A stretch of DNA of 64,000 bases from Varanus komodoensis (GCF_004798865.1 NW_025335268.1:6289127-6353126), one strand, 5' to 3'; positions 23,593 to 37,430 are shown, counted from the stretch's first letter. The notes: generated by a model from the sequence alone, not told the origin. Program-made: numbers and translations.

Positions 23593-25717
23593 GAGTTCTT
23601 ACGGTGGCCAAACGGGTGCTTATGGGGAACACTCCCATGGATTCGTACAATTTGTGTTCCAACTTCCTTTGATTTAACTGCTAAAAGTATGAATTCCAGT
23701 TTGAAGCAGAATGAGAATGAGTTGATTCCCGAATACATAAACCAAGGTCAAAGTCCATTAACATTGAAAGTGAAGTGTCACATTTATTAAATGTTAAACT
23801 TAGGCATAAATATGCAATAAATATGTAGCTGCATATGTACATAAATATGCCTTTTTAATTGTACACTAGCACTGTATGATATACAAAATATGGCAACTCT
23901 GAACATTCTGGAATCAAGGTGAAAATTCATTACAGATATTTTTTTATATTTTACAAAGTGTACTAGCCAATTGATTGAAATGCCTTAGTTCTTAGAAAAC
24001 TTCAAAGAACAATCTTACACCAACATGATATTACACAGAAAATTAAGATTCCTGGAGTAATCACTGTACATAAATAAGGGAAAGAGGAATGGAGGTATTA
24101 GGATGCTGCCTGAAAAGCTTATGCACCCAAGTGTGTTTCTGAGTTTGTGTGTCTGTGTTTCTCTCTCTCTTTTACAGCTTTAAAGCCTGCCAGTTCTAAA
24201 GATGTTAAGCAACTCACCATGAAATATAAATGAAATCATTTTTAAAAAGATAAAGTCAGTATTAAAACCCAGTAATCATAACAAATTTTTAAAACCATTA
24301 AAGCACACCACATTCAAGGAACATCATAATGTAAAAGAAGCCATTTCAATCTCTAAAAACCTGCTCAGATAACAAAGATTACCTTTCTTTCAGGACACTG
24401 AGTTATGGAAGTTATGGACAAGCACTATTTTACATACATGAAAACTTTAGCATGATACATGTAGCCCAATCTTTTTGCATTTCATTTCCACAATAACTTA
24501 GGATAACAGGTCAAGAATCTGATTAAATGGATTCTAATCCACAAGAGCTTCTGCCATAATAAATTTCCCACATCTTTAGTTTACATACTGAGAGCAAAAA
24601 TATTCATAGCGGTTCACCTTGAGAACCATTTTGCAAGTGTTGCATGAATGTCTTGAAAAGGAAATGGATAAATCAATGACTGCCCAATCAGCATATTCAT
24701 TATGAAAAGAGCACTAACTGTGCATTGCAGATACACTCTTAATTGTACACTATTTCACTGTAAGAAAACATCAGTGTTAGAATAAATCTTAGATATAGGA
24801 CACAGGATCAGAAATTAGATTCCCACCCATGCTTGCTTGCTGTATCTATCTGGTCAAGCTAAGCATTGTGTGAGAGGCAGAATTTCTAAGCATGCTTTAC
24901 TAATGATATCCTACACAAATAATAGTATCAATAAAAAGCCTCATATTTAATAGCTTCATTTACTAAAGTTTCCCATCTCAACTAAGCTTCTATCCAATCA
25001 TAACAGATAAAATGTGTTTGCAGTAATCATATGTATTATACTTTTATGATAGCCAGTGCTTTTCTCCAGCTATTCAGAACTCGTTGGCTGTTGCTCATTG
25101 GCAGATTCAGAGAAGTTAAAGCTTCAGCAGCTCTTTCACATTAAAAATATTAAATTAACCTCAATGTTATTACAAAGGCCTTAACATCTTTTGCTCTGGT
25201 CACTTTAGAACATTATTAAACCAGTCAGGAAAAAATTTCAGAGTAGGGCAGGAGATAAGTCTTTGAAAAGAACCATGAAAATGTTGTAAGCATAAAAACC
25301 GATCGAGACGGTTTCAAAAGCTTATCTTGAGGGAAGGGTATATCCAGCTAGGCAAGAACTGCTTCAGACCCAGGTCTGAATCCATTTTTCTTAAAAACTG
25401 ATAGACTATAATACAAATCTATATTCTATTTTCTGGAACCTTTCTTGCTGCTATATATTAACAGCCCCTGACCTACTAGCAGAATAAAAGCCAACACAGT
25501 CAATTGTAAAAGCCCTTACAGAGTTATAAACATAGAGCTAGGTTTTATCTACTGTTACAACAGAAGAAATCTACAGAGGTTAAAAACTGTGTCAAAACTG
25601 TTTAATGATAACAAAAATAAAATTGGCAGCAATTACGGGGAAGAAGGCTACTCCTCCTTATTTATAGCCCCTGAAGCAACAACTACGCATCTAGGGATGA
25701 ATGTCCTTCGCTCTTTT
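23593..25717. other. Sequence with nothing recognised
   Basis: Strongly AT-rich. No repeat or exon was identified. Confidence 0.5.
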
Positions 25718-25791
25718 ATGCCCAGGTTGTGGAGGCTAGTGTTATGCAGTAGCTAGTCATGATTATGAGGAATGGGAACTATCACTGGACA
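25718..25791 (+). repeat. Direct repeat pair, copy A
   Basis: This 74-bp segment, ending with GAGGAATGGGAACTATCACT, is repeated at 26628-26702 in the same orientation, with roughly four fifths of bases identical by eye. The copies are about 0.9 kb apart. The flanks do not match, so it is a dispersed local duplication or two copies of an unnamed repeat. Confidence 0.7.
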
Positions 25792-26194
25792 AGAGGTCAG
25801 TTTTAAGAAATATTAATACAAGACTACAACCACCGAGTGGGTAAAATGTTATGCCTCCTAGATGTTTAGAACAATAACTCTCATCAACCTTAGCCAGCAT
25901 GGCTATTGGACAGGGATCGTGGGAGCTTTAGTCCTAATACCAGAGGGCAGTGGATTACCTACTCCATGTTTATCTTGGATAGTTGTGATGGCAACACATC
26001 ACTTTCATGGCAAATAGTCTATCGAATCGCTAAGGGAAAACTCCATTTTCAGAGGCAGTATGACCCCGAAGGCCACATCCTAGGCAGCAACAGCAGAACA
26101 ATCCTGTGAGCTACTGTGCTAAGTACTGCTTGTGAGGTTTTTTGAAGGTACTTGGCTGGAGACAGGAGGAGACAGGATCCTAGCCTAGAGAGCA

Positions 26195-26357
26195 CACAGG
26201 ATGATAGCTTATAATGCAGATACCACTGGGCCACGTAGCCCAATATTGTCAATTCTGACTGGCAGCTGCTCTCCATGGGTTCTCCTTTGGCTCCTTTCTC
26301 TTCTACCTGGAGATGCCAAACTTTACACACAAAGCATGTTCTCTAGCACTGAGCTAG
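26195..26357 (-). mobile_element. tRNA-derived SINE (minus strand)
   Basis: On the minus strand the sequence begins with a tRNA-like head, TAGCTCAGTGCTAGAGAACA, followed by TGGCATCTCCAGGTAG and GGAGAGCAGCTGCCAGTCAG. This order matches a SINE common in squamates (tRNA head 'agctcagtggtagagca', then 'ccagtctgagtagacaatact'). The A-box is recognisable and the B-box is decayed. Confidence 0.7.
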
Positions 26358-26627
26358 TCTGGTCTGATCCAGCAGGGTTCTTCTTATATGCTTACTATCC
26401 TCTACAAGGAAATCACACCATGCAGCCCTGCCCACCCCTGGACTTCTTGTTGCCCAGGGAAGCGAACACAAATCAATACAAGTTTCTTCATGCTACAAAA
26501 ATGTAAAACTTGCAGTGGTTTTCTTGCAGGGAACCCAGCAGTGGGCTAAGTTTTACAGATAGCCAAGACTGAGACAAGCATGTAGCAGTAACCCTAGTAG
26601 GGCAAAGCACAATAGACCAATGTTTCT

Positions 26628-26702
26628 ATGCCCTTGTTGCGGAAGACAATGTTATGCAGTTGCTAATCTTTTATTATGAGGAATGGGAACTATCACTGAA
26701 CA
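26628..26702 (+). repeat. Direct repeat pair, copy B
   Basis: Partner of 25718-25791. It shares 'tgttatgcagt', 'gcta' and the 'gaggaatgggaactatcact' block. Confidence 0.7.
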
Positions 26703-27189
26703 GCTCTGTAACCACATGCTATTTGTCCTGCAAAGTGCGGGCACACATATCATCTGAATGCTGTCTGCTTAAAGAAATGCTTTAAAAGATGCAAACAGCA
26801 GCAACGCAGACACTAGGAAAAGAAATCTCGTCAAAAATGGACTCCTCAACATACAATGCTACAGAGAAGAGGGTTAGGGGCGGAAGACCACCCCATATAT
26901 ATGTCTTATTGCAGCAGGTGTGCTAGGGAAGTAGGCATGTGTATCTCTTATTTCCATAACCCTTGCAGGAACCCAAACCCTAACCCTTTGTCAAGCTGAG
27001 AAATACGAAAGGTAGCTTGGGAAAGACAACAGGGGCAGAGGATTGGCATCAGGTCTGTGCACGTCACATACAGGAGACCAACAATCTCTTGGAAGCTCTT
27101 GGTGGTACTTCCATTCCTTTCCCAATCAATCAAGGATGAAAAATAGCCACTTAAAGCTGGACAAAGCCAGCTGGAACTGCCTGGTGGGA

Positions 27190-27530
27190 GATTCTGGAAA
27201 GACAAAAAGAAGCACTTCTTCACACAGTGCATGAACTGTGGAATTTACTTTCACAAGATGTAGTCATGGACATGAGTTTAGACAGCATTAAATGGGGATT
27301 GGACCAATTCATGGAGAAAGAGGGCTATTGATGGTTACTAGACTTGATGGATGTGTACTTCCTTCAGGATCAGAGGCAGTAGGCCCATCTTTGGCACTCT
27401 GGGCAGGAGGGAGCCGTCATACTCCTGTCCTGCTTGAGGCATCCCATGGGCAGCAGGTGCACCATTGTGCAAACAGAATGCTGGACTAGATGGACCTCTG
27501 GTTTCCTCTAGTGCGGCTCCTCTAAGTTCT
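27190..27530 (+). mobile_element. CR1-type LINE 3' region
   Basis: The plus strand follows the CR1 3' consensus in sense: 'agcacttcttcacacagtgc', 'ggggattggaccaattcatg', 'cagaatgctggactagatgg' and 'cctctaagttcttac' at the 3' end. It is the same family as the minus-strand copy at 12351-13400. This fragment holds only the extreme ORF end and the 3' untranslated part. Confidence 0.72.
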
Positions 27531-27927
27531 TACCTGGATGAGTGCCCAGCAGCAACTCCACAGAAGGAGTTTTATTCCTCTTACATCCTACCTGCATCGA
27601 ATGTGAAGACTGACTTCTTCCTCCGCAAAATTAACAGGCTGATTGTGCTCATGCATGCTTGCAACAAAACCATTTCTGAAGGCTGCGGCAAGGTGCAAAC
27701 GCCATTCATATTGCTTTTTTCAGCTCAAACAGTCGGCAACTTTAGCCATGCCTAAAAGTTGTTTGATATTAGTCTTAGGTCTTTAGCATCTGACTGCAGA
27801 GGAACTGAAGAATGGCTGTAATCTCTCAGCCAGAAGCCCACAAATTAAACAACATTTAAAAAAAATTAAGTGCACACGAAAGTAACGAGTTCAGAGCAAT
27901 GCTGCCATCTTTGCTTGTTATTGGTCA

Positions 27928-28134
27928 CATATAGCCTGCCTTTCCTCTGAAGAGCTTCCTCTCATTTTATCCCCAGAAGATGCTGTGCTTTCAGGATAAC
28001 AACATACAGTAGGTTAAGGCGAGACCAGTTATGGTCCATATTCACCCAGTAAGCTTCGTGGCTGGCCGGGGACTCAAACCTGGATCTCCTGAATCCCAAT
28101 CCAGTCCTTTGGCCACTATACACAGTGGCTCTCA
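27928..28134 (-). mobile_element. tRNA-derived SINE (minus strand)
   Basis: The minus strand reads 'gagagccactgtgtatagtg' (A-box region) and 'ccaggtttgagtccccggcc' (B-box GGTTTGAGTCC). Toward 27930 lies the tail typical of the 'gccagcgtggtgtagtggtt' SINE family of lizards. Confidence 0.72.
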
Positions 28135-29144
28135 ATCCTTAAGGTTAAGCTATGCAACTCCCGGAATATGCCAGGTGCTATCCTTGAACCCACCTCTTCC
28201 AAGAGCAAGATTCTCTCTTAGCCCAGTGCATTCTTATTCCTTGGTCTTCCAAATTCACTTGCTCTTTCTCATGTCTGTTCTGCTGGGTCAGGAACCAAGA
28301 TGTTGCCACTGACAGCAGGACACAGCCTTTTTTGCTCATGAGTCTGCCATGTGCTCCGTGAGCACTGCAGCTGCAGGGTTACCTCGGATCAACTCGTAAG
28401 AAGATGCTGAAGGGGGAGTAGAGCAGAAGGGGCACAAATATTCTGAGTGCTGAAAAGGAAGGCGCCATCTGAGTCTCCCGAACAATCACGGATGCTAAGA
28501 GCGCCTGCTTTTAAGCATACAGATGCAGAGCTCTCTGCCTCTGGCTGCTTTTCTCCCTCATTAGGGACATTAGCTGAAGTGTCCACTTACTGCTATGACA
28601 AGGAAAAGGACAGACGTGCCCAGATTAGCAAGTTTTCCATGGGTATCACTGCTAAGCGTATCATTTCATCAGAGAAACAACTGCTGCAATCCAGCCCACA
28701 TGCACACGCACATTCCCCCCGCCCCCAATTATCCCTTACATACCTCCATTATTTACCGTTCCTCCAGGCATATTGCAAGTCTGTAAACCCCAACCCTGAT
28801 TAAAATGCAGCTTGCTTACTTCTTCCTCAGAGGGCTTGCTGGAATGTGAATGACACTAGTGAGCAAAAGGAAGATGGCTGCAACATACATATATTTTGGT
28901 TTTATTACAATTAAGGAAACCGGGAGACAGGCTAGTAGGCAGGGAATGAATTAGGAGACAATACTGGAAAGAATTTCAAGGCAGATTATAGGTGGGCGAG
29001 GGGAGCTTCAGCGAATGAACACAGCAAGGCAAGGAGAAACAAGAGACAGGTGCAAGGATGCAAAGCTGGATGTCACATATTTGCTGCTAAGGAACTGCAG
29101 ATAAGAGCCTGCAGCAAACAAACTGCTTCTTCCCTTCTCCAAAG

Positions 29145-29350
29145 GCGAGTGCCACGGTGGTGCAACGGACCGAGTGTTCAAGTATGACAGAAAAGACTCA
29201 GGTTCAATTTCCTGCTCAGCTGTGAAACTCACAGGGTGATCTTGGGTCACTCACTCACCCTTTCTCAGTCTGACCTATCTCACAGGGGATAGAAACCAGA
29301 TGTGCCATGTTGAATACTTTCAGAGATAGGCAGGGTAGAGCAAAAAATGA
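29145..29350 (+). mobile_element. tRNA-derived SINE (plus strand)
   Basis: The head 'gagtgccacggtggtgcaac' carries an A-box-like TGGTGCAACGG, and 'ctcaggttcaatttcctgct' carries the B-box GGTTCAATTTC. It is followed by 'gatcttgggtcactcactca', which matches the conserved 'gaccttgggccagtcac' segment of this SINE family. Confidence 0.75.
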
Positions 29351-29479
29351 AAAGTACAGCAAGGCATCTCATATCTGCTAAAATTCCAAGTGCATGATTT
29401 TAATTTAACAGTTCTATTGTGTATTACATTACATGGTGGACTGGATCCAGATTTAGACATGCTTGAAATACAAATACTG

Positions 29480-30640
29480 AATCACAACTGGTTTCAGCTC
29501 TTGTTATGTGCCATCAGGTCTTCTCCTATTTATGATGGCTGTGTGAATGAATGCCCTCCAAAGTGCCCTGTCCTGCATCGCCCTGCTCAGCTCTTGAAAA
29601 TTCATGGCTCTGGCTTCCCTTACCGAGTAAATCTCACATCTGGCCTTCCTTTTCTTCTGCCTTTCATTTTCCTTCACATGATTGTCTTCTCTAGTCAGTT
29701 TTGCCTTTTCATGGTAGGCCTGAGGCATGACAACTTCAGTTTTATCATTTGTGCTTCCAGGGAAAGTTCTGGGTTGATTTCAGCTAGGATCTGCTTGTTC
29801 TTTTTTCTGTTGGTCCAGAGTTTTTGCAAAGCTCACCTCCAGCACCACGTTTCAAGCACAGAATTTTCCTCCTACCAGCTTTCACACTCATACATAGTGG
29901 CTGATAATACAACAGTGTGGATGATCTCGGCTTTTGTCTCCAGTTAGACATCCTTACACTTTTCTACTTCCTTCATTGCTGTTCTTACGATATCTTCTGC
30001 ACTTTTTTACGGCACGGCATGGCACGACCTTATTACTACATTGCATATAGATTGAACATATTGGGAGATGAAGTACACCAATGCCTTTCCCTATAGGAGA
30101 CCATTCTTTTTTCCTATATTCTGCCCTAACAAGCTTTTGGTCCCAGATACAGGTTAAAACAGTGAGCAATCATATGCAGAGGCACAGTGATTTCCTTCAG
30201 AACCATCTATTTCTTTCAGAACCATCCTCTTGTGACCCACACAGTCAAAGGCTTTGCTGTAGTTTATCTAGCATAGAATGATCTTCATTTGGAATTCTTT
30301 TGGTGTGCTCCAATAGTCAACATGTTTTTGCAATAAGATCTCAAGTGCTTCTTCCTCTTCAGAATCCAGCATGAATGTCAGGTATTTTCATACTCCACAC
30401 AGGGAAACACTGTTCGTTGCAAAATTCCTTTGCATCTCCTTTCTTGGAGATTGGAATGCATATTGAACATTTCCAGTCTGTGGGCCACTATTTTGTTTTC
30501 CATATTGTTGGCATATTATTGTTGGAATTTGAGCCTGTTCAGCCTCTGCAGCTTGGGACAGTTCTGTTGGTACCCTATGTACTGCTTTTGTGCTGGTAAC
30601 AACAATACCTACATGAATACTATTCTGTTCCATATGCATT
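29480..30640 (-). mobile_element. RTE-clade LINE fragment: reverse transcriptase and ORF2 C-terminus
   Basis: The minus strand shows decayed but ordered RTE ORF2 pieces. Near 30200-30300 it reads TPKEFQMKIIL and INYSKAFDCVGHKRM, the reverse transcriptase 'FIDYxKAFDCVDH' block. Further on it gives ECESW, then near 29500-29700 RAMNFQELSRAMQDRALWRA and FIHTAI, the C-terminal end. Several stops and frame shifts separate the pieces. The 3' end differs from BovB (AFIH rather than AAVHGVAK), so this is a second RTE family. The 5' part is missing. Confidence 0.75.
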
Positions 30641-32014
30641 TCACCATGTGCCTTCTGCTAAAGTTCATTTTTATTGGTCTACTAATGTCTACCCTTTTGC
30701 TTCTGCTTTATTTTTTTATTGTAAACCTCCCTCCCCCTCCATAAGCATTATGCAATTCTTTTGCTTTCTTGGTTTTTTAAACCATCACTCCTATTAGTAA
30801 ACTCAGATAGTGAATACTGACAAATGTTACCCCAAATGGACCTACTGAGAAACAAGATGGAGATATTGGCATGCTCAGAAGAATGCCAAGATTTGCAAAA
30901 GTACAGAAACAATCCTGTAAAGTATACACTCATAAACAGCTCAAGGGTCCAGCTGGCCTTGTACCCTGATCAGGAATAACTCGATTAAAATGCATCAGTG
31001 GGTTCAGAACCCATTAGGTTCTTTTGAATATAAATACACATACACATACATGGAGCATACATGCATTTTAGTCTCTCATAGGTGCATCTTCAAGTGTAAA
31101 AGACCAAATGAAAAAGGGTCCTTAGTAAATGCTACAACTGTGCACAGTGAACAGTGTACTCGATGAAGAAGGAAAAAGAAAACTTGCATTACAAATACTT
31201 GACACATGACAATACTTAAGTCACCTTTTATGGTCTCAACAAGCACCTGGTGAAGGCTGTGGGGAGAGCAAGAAGGATCTTGGATGCCCCTGTAAAGAAG
31301 GTCAGCAAGGGGTAAGCAATAGCCTATCATTATCCCACTGAAGTATCTTGTTAACACTCACTAGGTACTACACAGTCATGTTATTAAATGTTCAGGATCA
31401 ATAGCACAGAAAAAGCTAATGGCAGTCAAAATCCAATATCACACTAGCAGACCTTCACCCAGGCAGTGGGACTTTCCTTCTCCTGCAGCCTGGGGGGCCC
31501 TCAGGGGAGGGGAATTCCTCTTCATTGCAGTGATGAAAAAAGTTCCATTGGTGAGAGGAATGTATTGAATATCACCTGGAATCAATAGGGCAAAGGGACC
31601 TATTAATGTTAAAGGGAGATTATTTGCTAAGGTCATCAGTGCTATCTCGCACCATGTCTAGCTGAAGGAGCTATCTGCTTAAGTTCAGAAAGTGGACAGA
31701 GTCTGGAAAAAGACTACCTGGGATATAACACAAGGACTTAGGTTATTTGCCCAGTAAAAAGAAAACAAAAGGAAAACAGTGGTAGAACACAAGGTTCCAG
31801 GTTCAATGCCCAAGTCTAATGTTAGTAGAATCAAAAACTACTTTCATTATCAGATGGTTTCATGCAAACGTTAACTAAAAAAAAAAAAAAAAATAGCTAT
31901 TTAGCTGTTACTGTGAAGCAATGAATAACTTTTAAAATTTAGAATTTAACAATGCTAGGTTAACGTTCCACTAAATTCACCAAACAGTTCTTCTGTTTGG
32001 CTTATCTTAACTTT
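30641..32014. other. Sequence with nothing recognised, including an A17 tract
   Basis: AT-rich, with a run of 17 A at 31877-31893. No repeat or exon was named. Confidence 0.5.
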
Positions 32015-32220
32015 CTAGCATCTTTATAACCCACCATTCCTCCAAGGGGCTCAGGGTGGCATACATAATTCTGCCCCATCCTCACAATAACAGCAACACT
32101 TCACTCAGTGAAGCAGGTTATGCTGAAAGCTGAGATGAGCTCAGAGTCTTGCAGTAGATTTTATGGTGATATCAACTTGGGGCTTCCAAAGCCCTCATTC
32201 TAATTATTATACTAGGGGTG
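32015..32220 (-). mobile_element. tRNA-derived SINE, decayed (minus strand)
   Basis: The plus strand reads 'ccaaggggctcagggtggca', 'ctcacaataacagcaacact', 'gaagcaggttatgctgaaag' and then a worn counterpart of the head ('attctaattattatacta'). This is the antisense order of the same SINE family as 27928-28134. Confidence 0.6.
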
Positions 32221-35160
32221 CAAAAGCACAGACCTCCAGTCCTAAGGTCCTGATCCATCCTTCTAGGGTTCCCCTCAACCACTTTCACAAGCCCTTAAGT
32301 CCTTTTGCCTAACCACCAAAGGTCTGGTGACTTCTTAGCTGCTTGCAGTTTTTTCTCCTATTCAAAAAAGGTTGAAATACCTCTCCTAAGGCTTTAAGTG
32401 AAAATATTCTGCTATTTTGGCCTCTCCTGTCTGCCTTTGGCCATGCTCACCACTTCTCTGAAATGGAATCTGACCCTTTAGGTAAAAGAACTTATTTGGC
32501 CCTGCATTGTACCTTGCCATCCAGAAGTCAGGTGACAGTTATAAACATACCATTAAAAGCAGAAATGAAATAAACTAACAGCAACTAGGAAAAAAAACAA
32601 GACGTCTGTTCTAAAGGCATTTGTCCAGATGAGCAGCAGACCAATTCTCCAATTATCACAGAGTTTGGCAATATTTAACTGCACTAAAAAGGCAGTTCAT
32701 TGATCATATCTGACCAGTCAACTGCCTGATAGACCAATATTATGTAGAGGAACCTCACCATTAACATGACATTTCATCTGAACAGCACAGTCTAGATTTT
32801 AAAGGATGAAAAATAAATCCAAGTAGCAGAAGTCCTGTGAGATGAGCTGTGGATTGAGTTATTCACACACGTAAGGCAGATTTAATGCTTCCAGGCATTT
32901 AAAGAAACAAAACTTGTCAAGTCCAGCTGCATAATTTATGATTCCCCATGAAATAGGTGTTATACAGTGCTCAGTGATTCACTGAATTAAGTGCCTTAAA
33001 CAAAAGACAAAAATTTTCAAACTAAATCTGCCAACTCTTCTCCCAGAGCATTAAGTAGCTACTATTATAGCTTTTGTTTTTATATTAAAAGATTGCTAAA
33101 GCTGACAAAAATTCTTCCCTGTAATAAAGACTGTGTATGTAATCCGCTTCACGTTTCATCTGGAATGTTAAATTTCAGTTGCAAAGGGACAAATCTGCAG
33201 GTTTCTGACCAGATTTAGCAGTAAGAATGCCATTCTGCCAAAAAAAAATAAATGAAACTCAAGAGTTAACAAAGAAAAACAACACAGCTACAATATCAAC
33301 ACGATTATTACTTCTTGATGTTTCTTTCAGAAAATCCATTTAGCATTCACTTGAAGTTCTATAACAGTGAAACTCTTATAGTTTATCTTCCACATTTTGG
33401 ATTGGTCTGGAGAGAAGAAAAAATTAAATAGCACTGTCATTCACTGGTTTAAGCAATTTCTCTACTATATATATATCCCTTAGGAAATGTCGCAAAGCAG
33501 CAACAGAAATAGAAGTATGCACTACTAATATATTTTTTCCTAGGCTAATGCCACGTGCAGATCCAGAATAATGAAATGCCACTTACTGCATTCATACGAG
33601 GGGCTTGGTTTCTTCATGACTAGACTGTCAACTACTGTTCTTATGTCACTAGAATTCATAACACTTACAGTAGATCTGTTATGAAGTTCCATTGTGCACA
33701 GTTCATTGAAGCAGTTTGTTTGTTTAATTTAGGCATAATAGCAACTGCTATTATGAAATTCCAGCAATTCTCATAGCAAGTGTATCTTTCCGGAAGCAAA
33801 TATAAATGCAGCTAGACTTGCTAAGCACTGAAGCATATATTAAATGGCTGAAATGTTAACAAAATGCGTGAAACTTAAATTATTGCAAAACCTACAAAAT
33901 TATGGCAACCCTGTGGTGGCCTGGGACCTGTAGGTAACTGCCTCAGGGTACCCAGTCTGGTGCAGAGCTAGCAACTGGTAGTGGCTGCCATCACCAAGAA
34001 TAAATCAACTGCCATCTTCTCACTTCCCAAACATTCCTGAACACTTGGAAATAACTGGCCAAGGAACCTGCTCAGGTCCCTTGTCTGGGGCTTCTTTGTA
34101 AGTCCCCGTGTCTTTACGGGAGTAATACTAGATTGCACTCTAACATATTGTGTGCAATCTGTATGTTGGAATGGCATGGTGTGACCCAAAAATGGGGAGC
34201 ACGTCTTGTGAGCATCTCCCCTTTCACCCCCAAAGCACACAATTTGGGTTTTAGTGGAAACAGGGTAAAAGATGTACTAAGGATTCAGAAGAAAGTAGAG
34301 AGTGGGGAGAAGGTTGGTCAGATTCTGAGCACACATCAATAAGCAGTTCAAACAGTAAAGCAGGGCAAAGGACAAGCAAAAAGTGAAAATACTGCCTAGC
34401 TGGCACGAAGCTGCCTTGAAAACCCACTCGCCTGGGGCAAAGTTCTCCTGCTGCCATACCAGGCGTTTTTCCCTTTGGTGGGGAAAAATCCACAGCTACT
34501 GGCACTCTCCACTGCTCTGCCGCAAGCTCCCTTGAAGAGTGTCCCCCTTGGTTCTTCCTTCCCTCTACTGGGTGGAGATTTTACATGGTTTCATTGTTTG
34601 TCTCCTGACTGTATATTGTACTTTAAAGCCAGTTATTGCGCTTTAAAGATAGTCATTTCCCCTACATACAACCAGCCCTAGTCATATTCATAACTTAACT
34701 CAACTTTTGAAGTACTGATGACACATTTAAACTGTTTTCTTTCCTAATTCACTCTTGGGGCCTTGGACTGCATCACTACATGAAGAAAAATATTGCTGAA
34801 TCCTTTTCCCAAATGCATCTACCTGAATTTGTTTTTACAAAAAAAAACCTATTCAAATTTGGATTACAGAGATAGATTATGTGTGCAATAACTTAAAATG
34901 ACAAGAACAGCCGGAATTAGGCGACTGGCCCATTTCAATGTCTCTTGGTTACACTACTGTGACAAGCCAAATTATAGCTGATAAAAATGTACAGTTTGCT
35001 ACTTGAACAAATACATGGCAGGAAAATTATATACATAAGCCAGGAACATTTCAGAGTTAGGTTGGGCTAGAGAGACCGATAACAAAAAAGTGTAATAATA
35101 AAGACATTGCACTTCAGGAATGTGGGGCTGTAAAGATCAGTCTTTGGGAAAAGCACAAAG
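32221..35160. other. Sequence with nothing recognised
   Basis: AT-rich. No repeat with definable ends, no exon and no RNA gene was seen. Confidence 0.5.
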
Positions 35161-35699
35161 TGAATCACATCCCGCTTTATATAATCCCAGCCCAACACCT
35201 ACAAAAGATTTCAGGCTGGTTACAATAATACATACATAAAGCAATGTAACAGGGGTGTACAGGCAACCTATGAGAGAGTGAGGATGTGAGACTGCGTAAA
35301 ATATACAATATCTTCATATCCACTGGAATGCAGAACAGTAGGCTAGGCTGCACTTGGAAAGCTTGCATAAATGTTCTTCCTGCCCTTTTTATAACACCCA
35401 GTAGCCAAAGCTCTCTTGCATAAATAAAGTAAGACTGAGGAGGCACCATTCCATAGAAGAAGCACCTGCTGCAAGATACCATGCAAAGATTCACCTGCTT
35501 CTTATGAGACTGCAACTCCCTCCAGACAGGAATGCCCCACCCACAAGGCCTCCATCTTGCCAGGAATGAGCATTAGTTGACTGGTTGGGATATGGCCTAA
35601 CACAGCATCTGGCCATATCTGATTCAGATGTAACAGAGAAACAAAGCTCCAAAAGACTTTGCTCCAAACATTTAATGGCCATTCACAACAGCTTAATAT

Positions 35700-36115
35700 G
35701 GACAATAAACATCACTGGGGACAAGATGATCCCCTGTTGCACCCCACAGAGGATTTGCTGGGGGTGGAGAAATGGAGGCATTCAGCTCTCAACCCAATGA
35801 GCTGCTCAGAAGGCATCAAAAGCCAGGGAAGGAGAATAAACAACAGGACTTCATTCCCCAACCCTTCTTCCCAAAAAGGTCATCCATCAAAGTGACCAAG
35901 GGCAACACAGTCCTAAACCAGACTTGAACCCAGGCAGTAGCATCACCCCAAAGCACCTGCAATAATTCCACCATCACTGTCACGAACTCTTCCTCCCAGA
36001 AGAGTGACCATAAGTAGTTGTTGAGGATTGTTGGGTCCAGGATGGATTTCACAAGCAAGGCTGCTTCCTTCAGAGTGGCCCCATGTCCAGAAACATTTAC
36101 CACAGTCCAGACCTA
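35700..36115 (-). mobile_element. L2-type LINE reverse transcriptase fragment
   Basis: The minus strand keeps an open frame (35816-36103) reading GATLKEAALLVKSILDPTIL NNY, then VWFRTVLPLVTLMDDL. This matches L2 ORF2 'LRKAVVRPILKKPSLDPTDLNNYRP ... SGFRPGYGTETALVALMDDL' as I remember it. It sits upstream, in ORF2, of the fragment type found at 8535-9420. The frame has diverged in conserved positions, so it is not functional. Confidence 0.72.
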
Positions 36116-37430
36116 CCTGCTCATACCCCTTTGGCTAGCTTTAATCACCCATTATTAATAATTACTCCTACCCCATTTGCCTTACTTAACCTTTCTCTAT
36201 ATTAAATTATACAACTGCCAAATTATGTTCTCAACTCACCAAGCTTATCAATTCAAATGCAATTTGTTATCCTGTTTATTTGACCAAAATGATTTTTTTT
36301 ACTCTCCATCTAATTCTCCACTATACCGATTTCTTCTGCATCATTTGAAAATGCACAAAATAATAAATGTGCTATCACAGACTCTGAAAGATGGCTAGAA
36401 TGAGATCCCACAGCTCCCTTCTAAGGGGCTCAGCAATGGCCCTCTCACAACAATGTGCCATGGTCGGGGCACTGGATTTGGCAGCAAACTCAGCTTAGGC
36501 AATCACAGAGAGAAGGCAGAGAGTGTTTATTTGAAAGAGAAGAGACGAAAGGATGTGACCATGTTGCTGAAATTCGGCATCATCACTTCTCTGTTGGACA
36601 ATGAGTCATCTGCCTAAGTTGTACAGATTGAAAAAATCAGAAGTGCACGATATGACAAAAAGAAGGCGAACTTTACCAATGCCAATCTAAAGCAGTCATT
36701 CCTCCACTCCACTGCGGCAGGCAGAGGAGAACCCCTTCTCATACAATGAGAACACACTGCAATCAGCGGCTACTCTGTCTGGCCATGCCACAGAGCCTCA
36801 GTGGGTGCTGACTCTTTGTGTGAAGCAGGTCCAGGGAAAGGAGCTCAAGGCTATTTTTTTGGTCACTTGTCCTGACTGAGCCTGGCAGATGGCAGAGGAG
36901 GAGCTTCAAAGGTCAGAACGCATGAAGGATGAGAATACAGAAGGACTGATAATGGTCCTAAGACTCACGATGGCTCACCAAGTTATTTCCTACATATGTT
37001 CTGTGTAAGAAAATGAACAGAACCAAATATATTCATATCCCTTATCATTCGTACAAAATAGTCACAATAAATCATCATTTCCTGAAAGTTAATGCAGCAA
37101 ATATGTACTTTTTAAATCATTTTTAAATTTCTAACATAGGAAGGAAGCCTCCATGCCAAGGAAATCAATACAGATCTCAGTGGCTTAGCGGATGAGTTGG
37201 GCTCCTCTCATAGATAGTCCAGCTTGCCCTCTCTTCTTTTCTGATGCTCTGACTCTTGGGTTTTTGGAGGCTGTAGCAGATATAAATTGATGGGGTCAGT
37301 TATATTACTTATGCTAGAGAAGCAAATTCAGGTCTGTCCACTTCAGTTATCCCTGGATGTAGGCAAAATCTGTCACTTTTCATTTGCTTGTTTTTTGCAG
37401 TAAACAATGGTCACTGTGTGATAATATTTG

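Noticed and set aside
27043-27234. Frames around the CR1 3' region at 27.0-27.5 kb that look protein-like (for example KRSTSSHSA).
   Set aside because: They belong to the CR1 LINE end and its flank and show no independent gene evidence.
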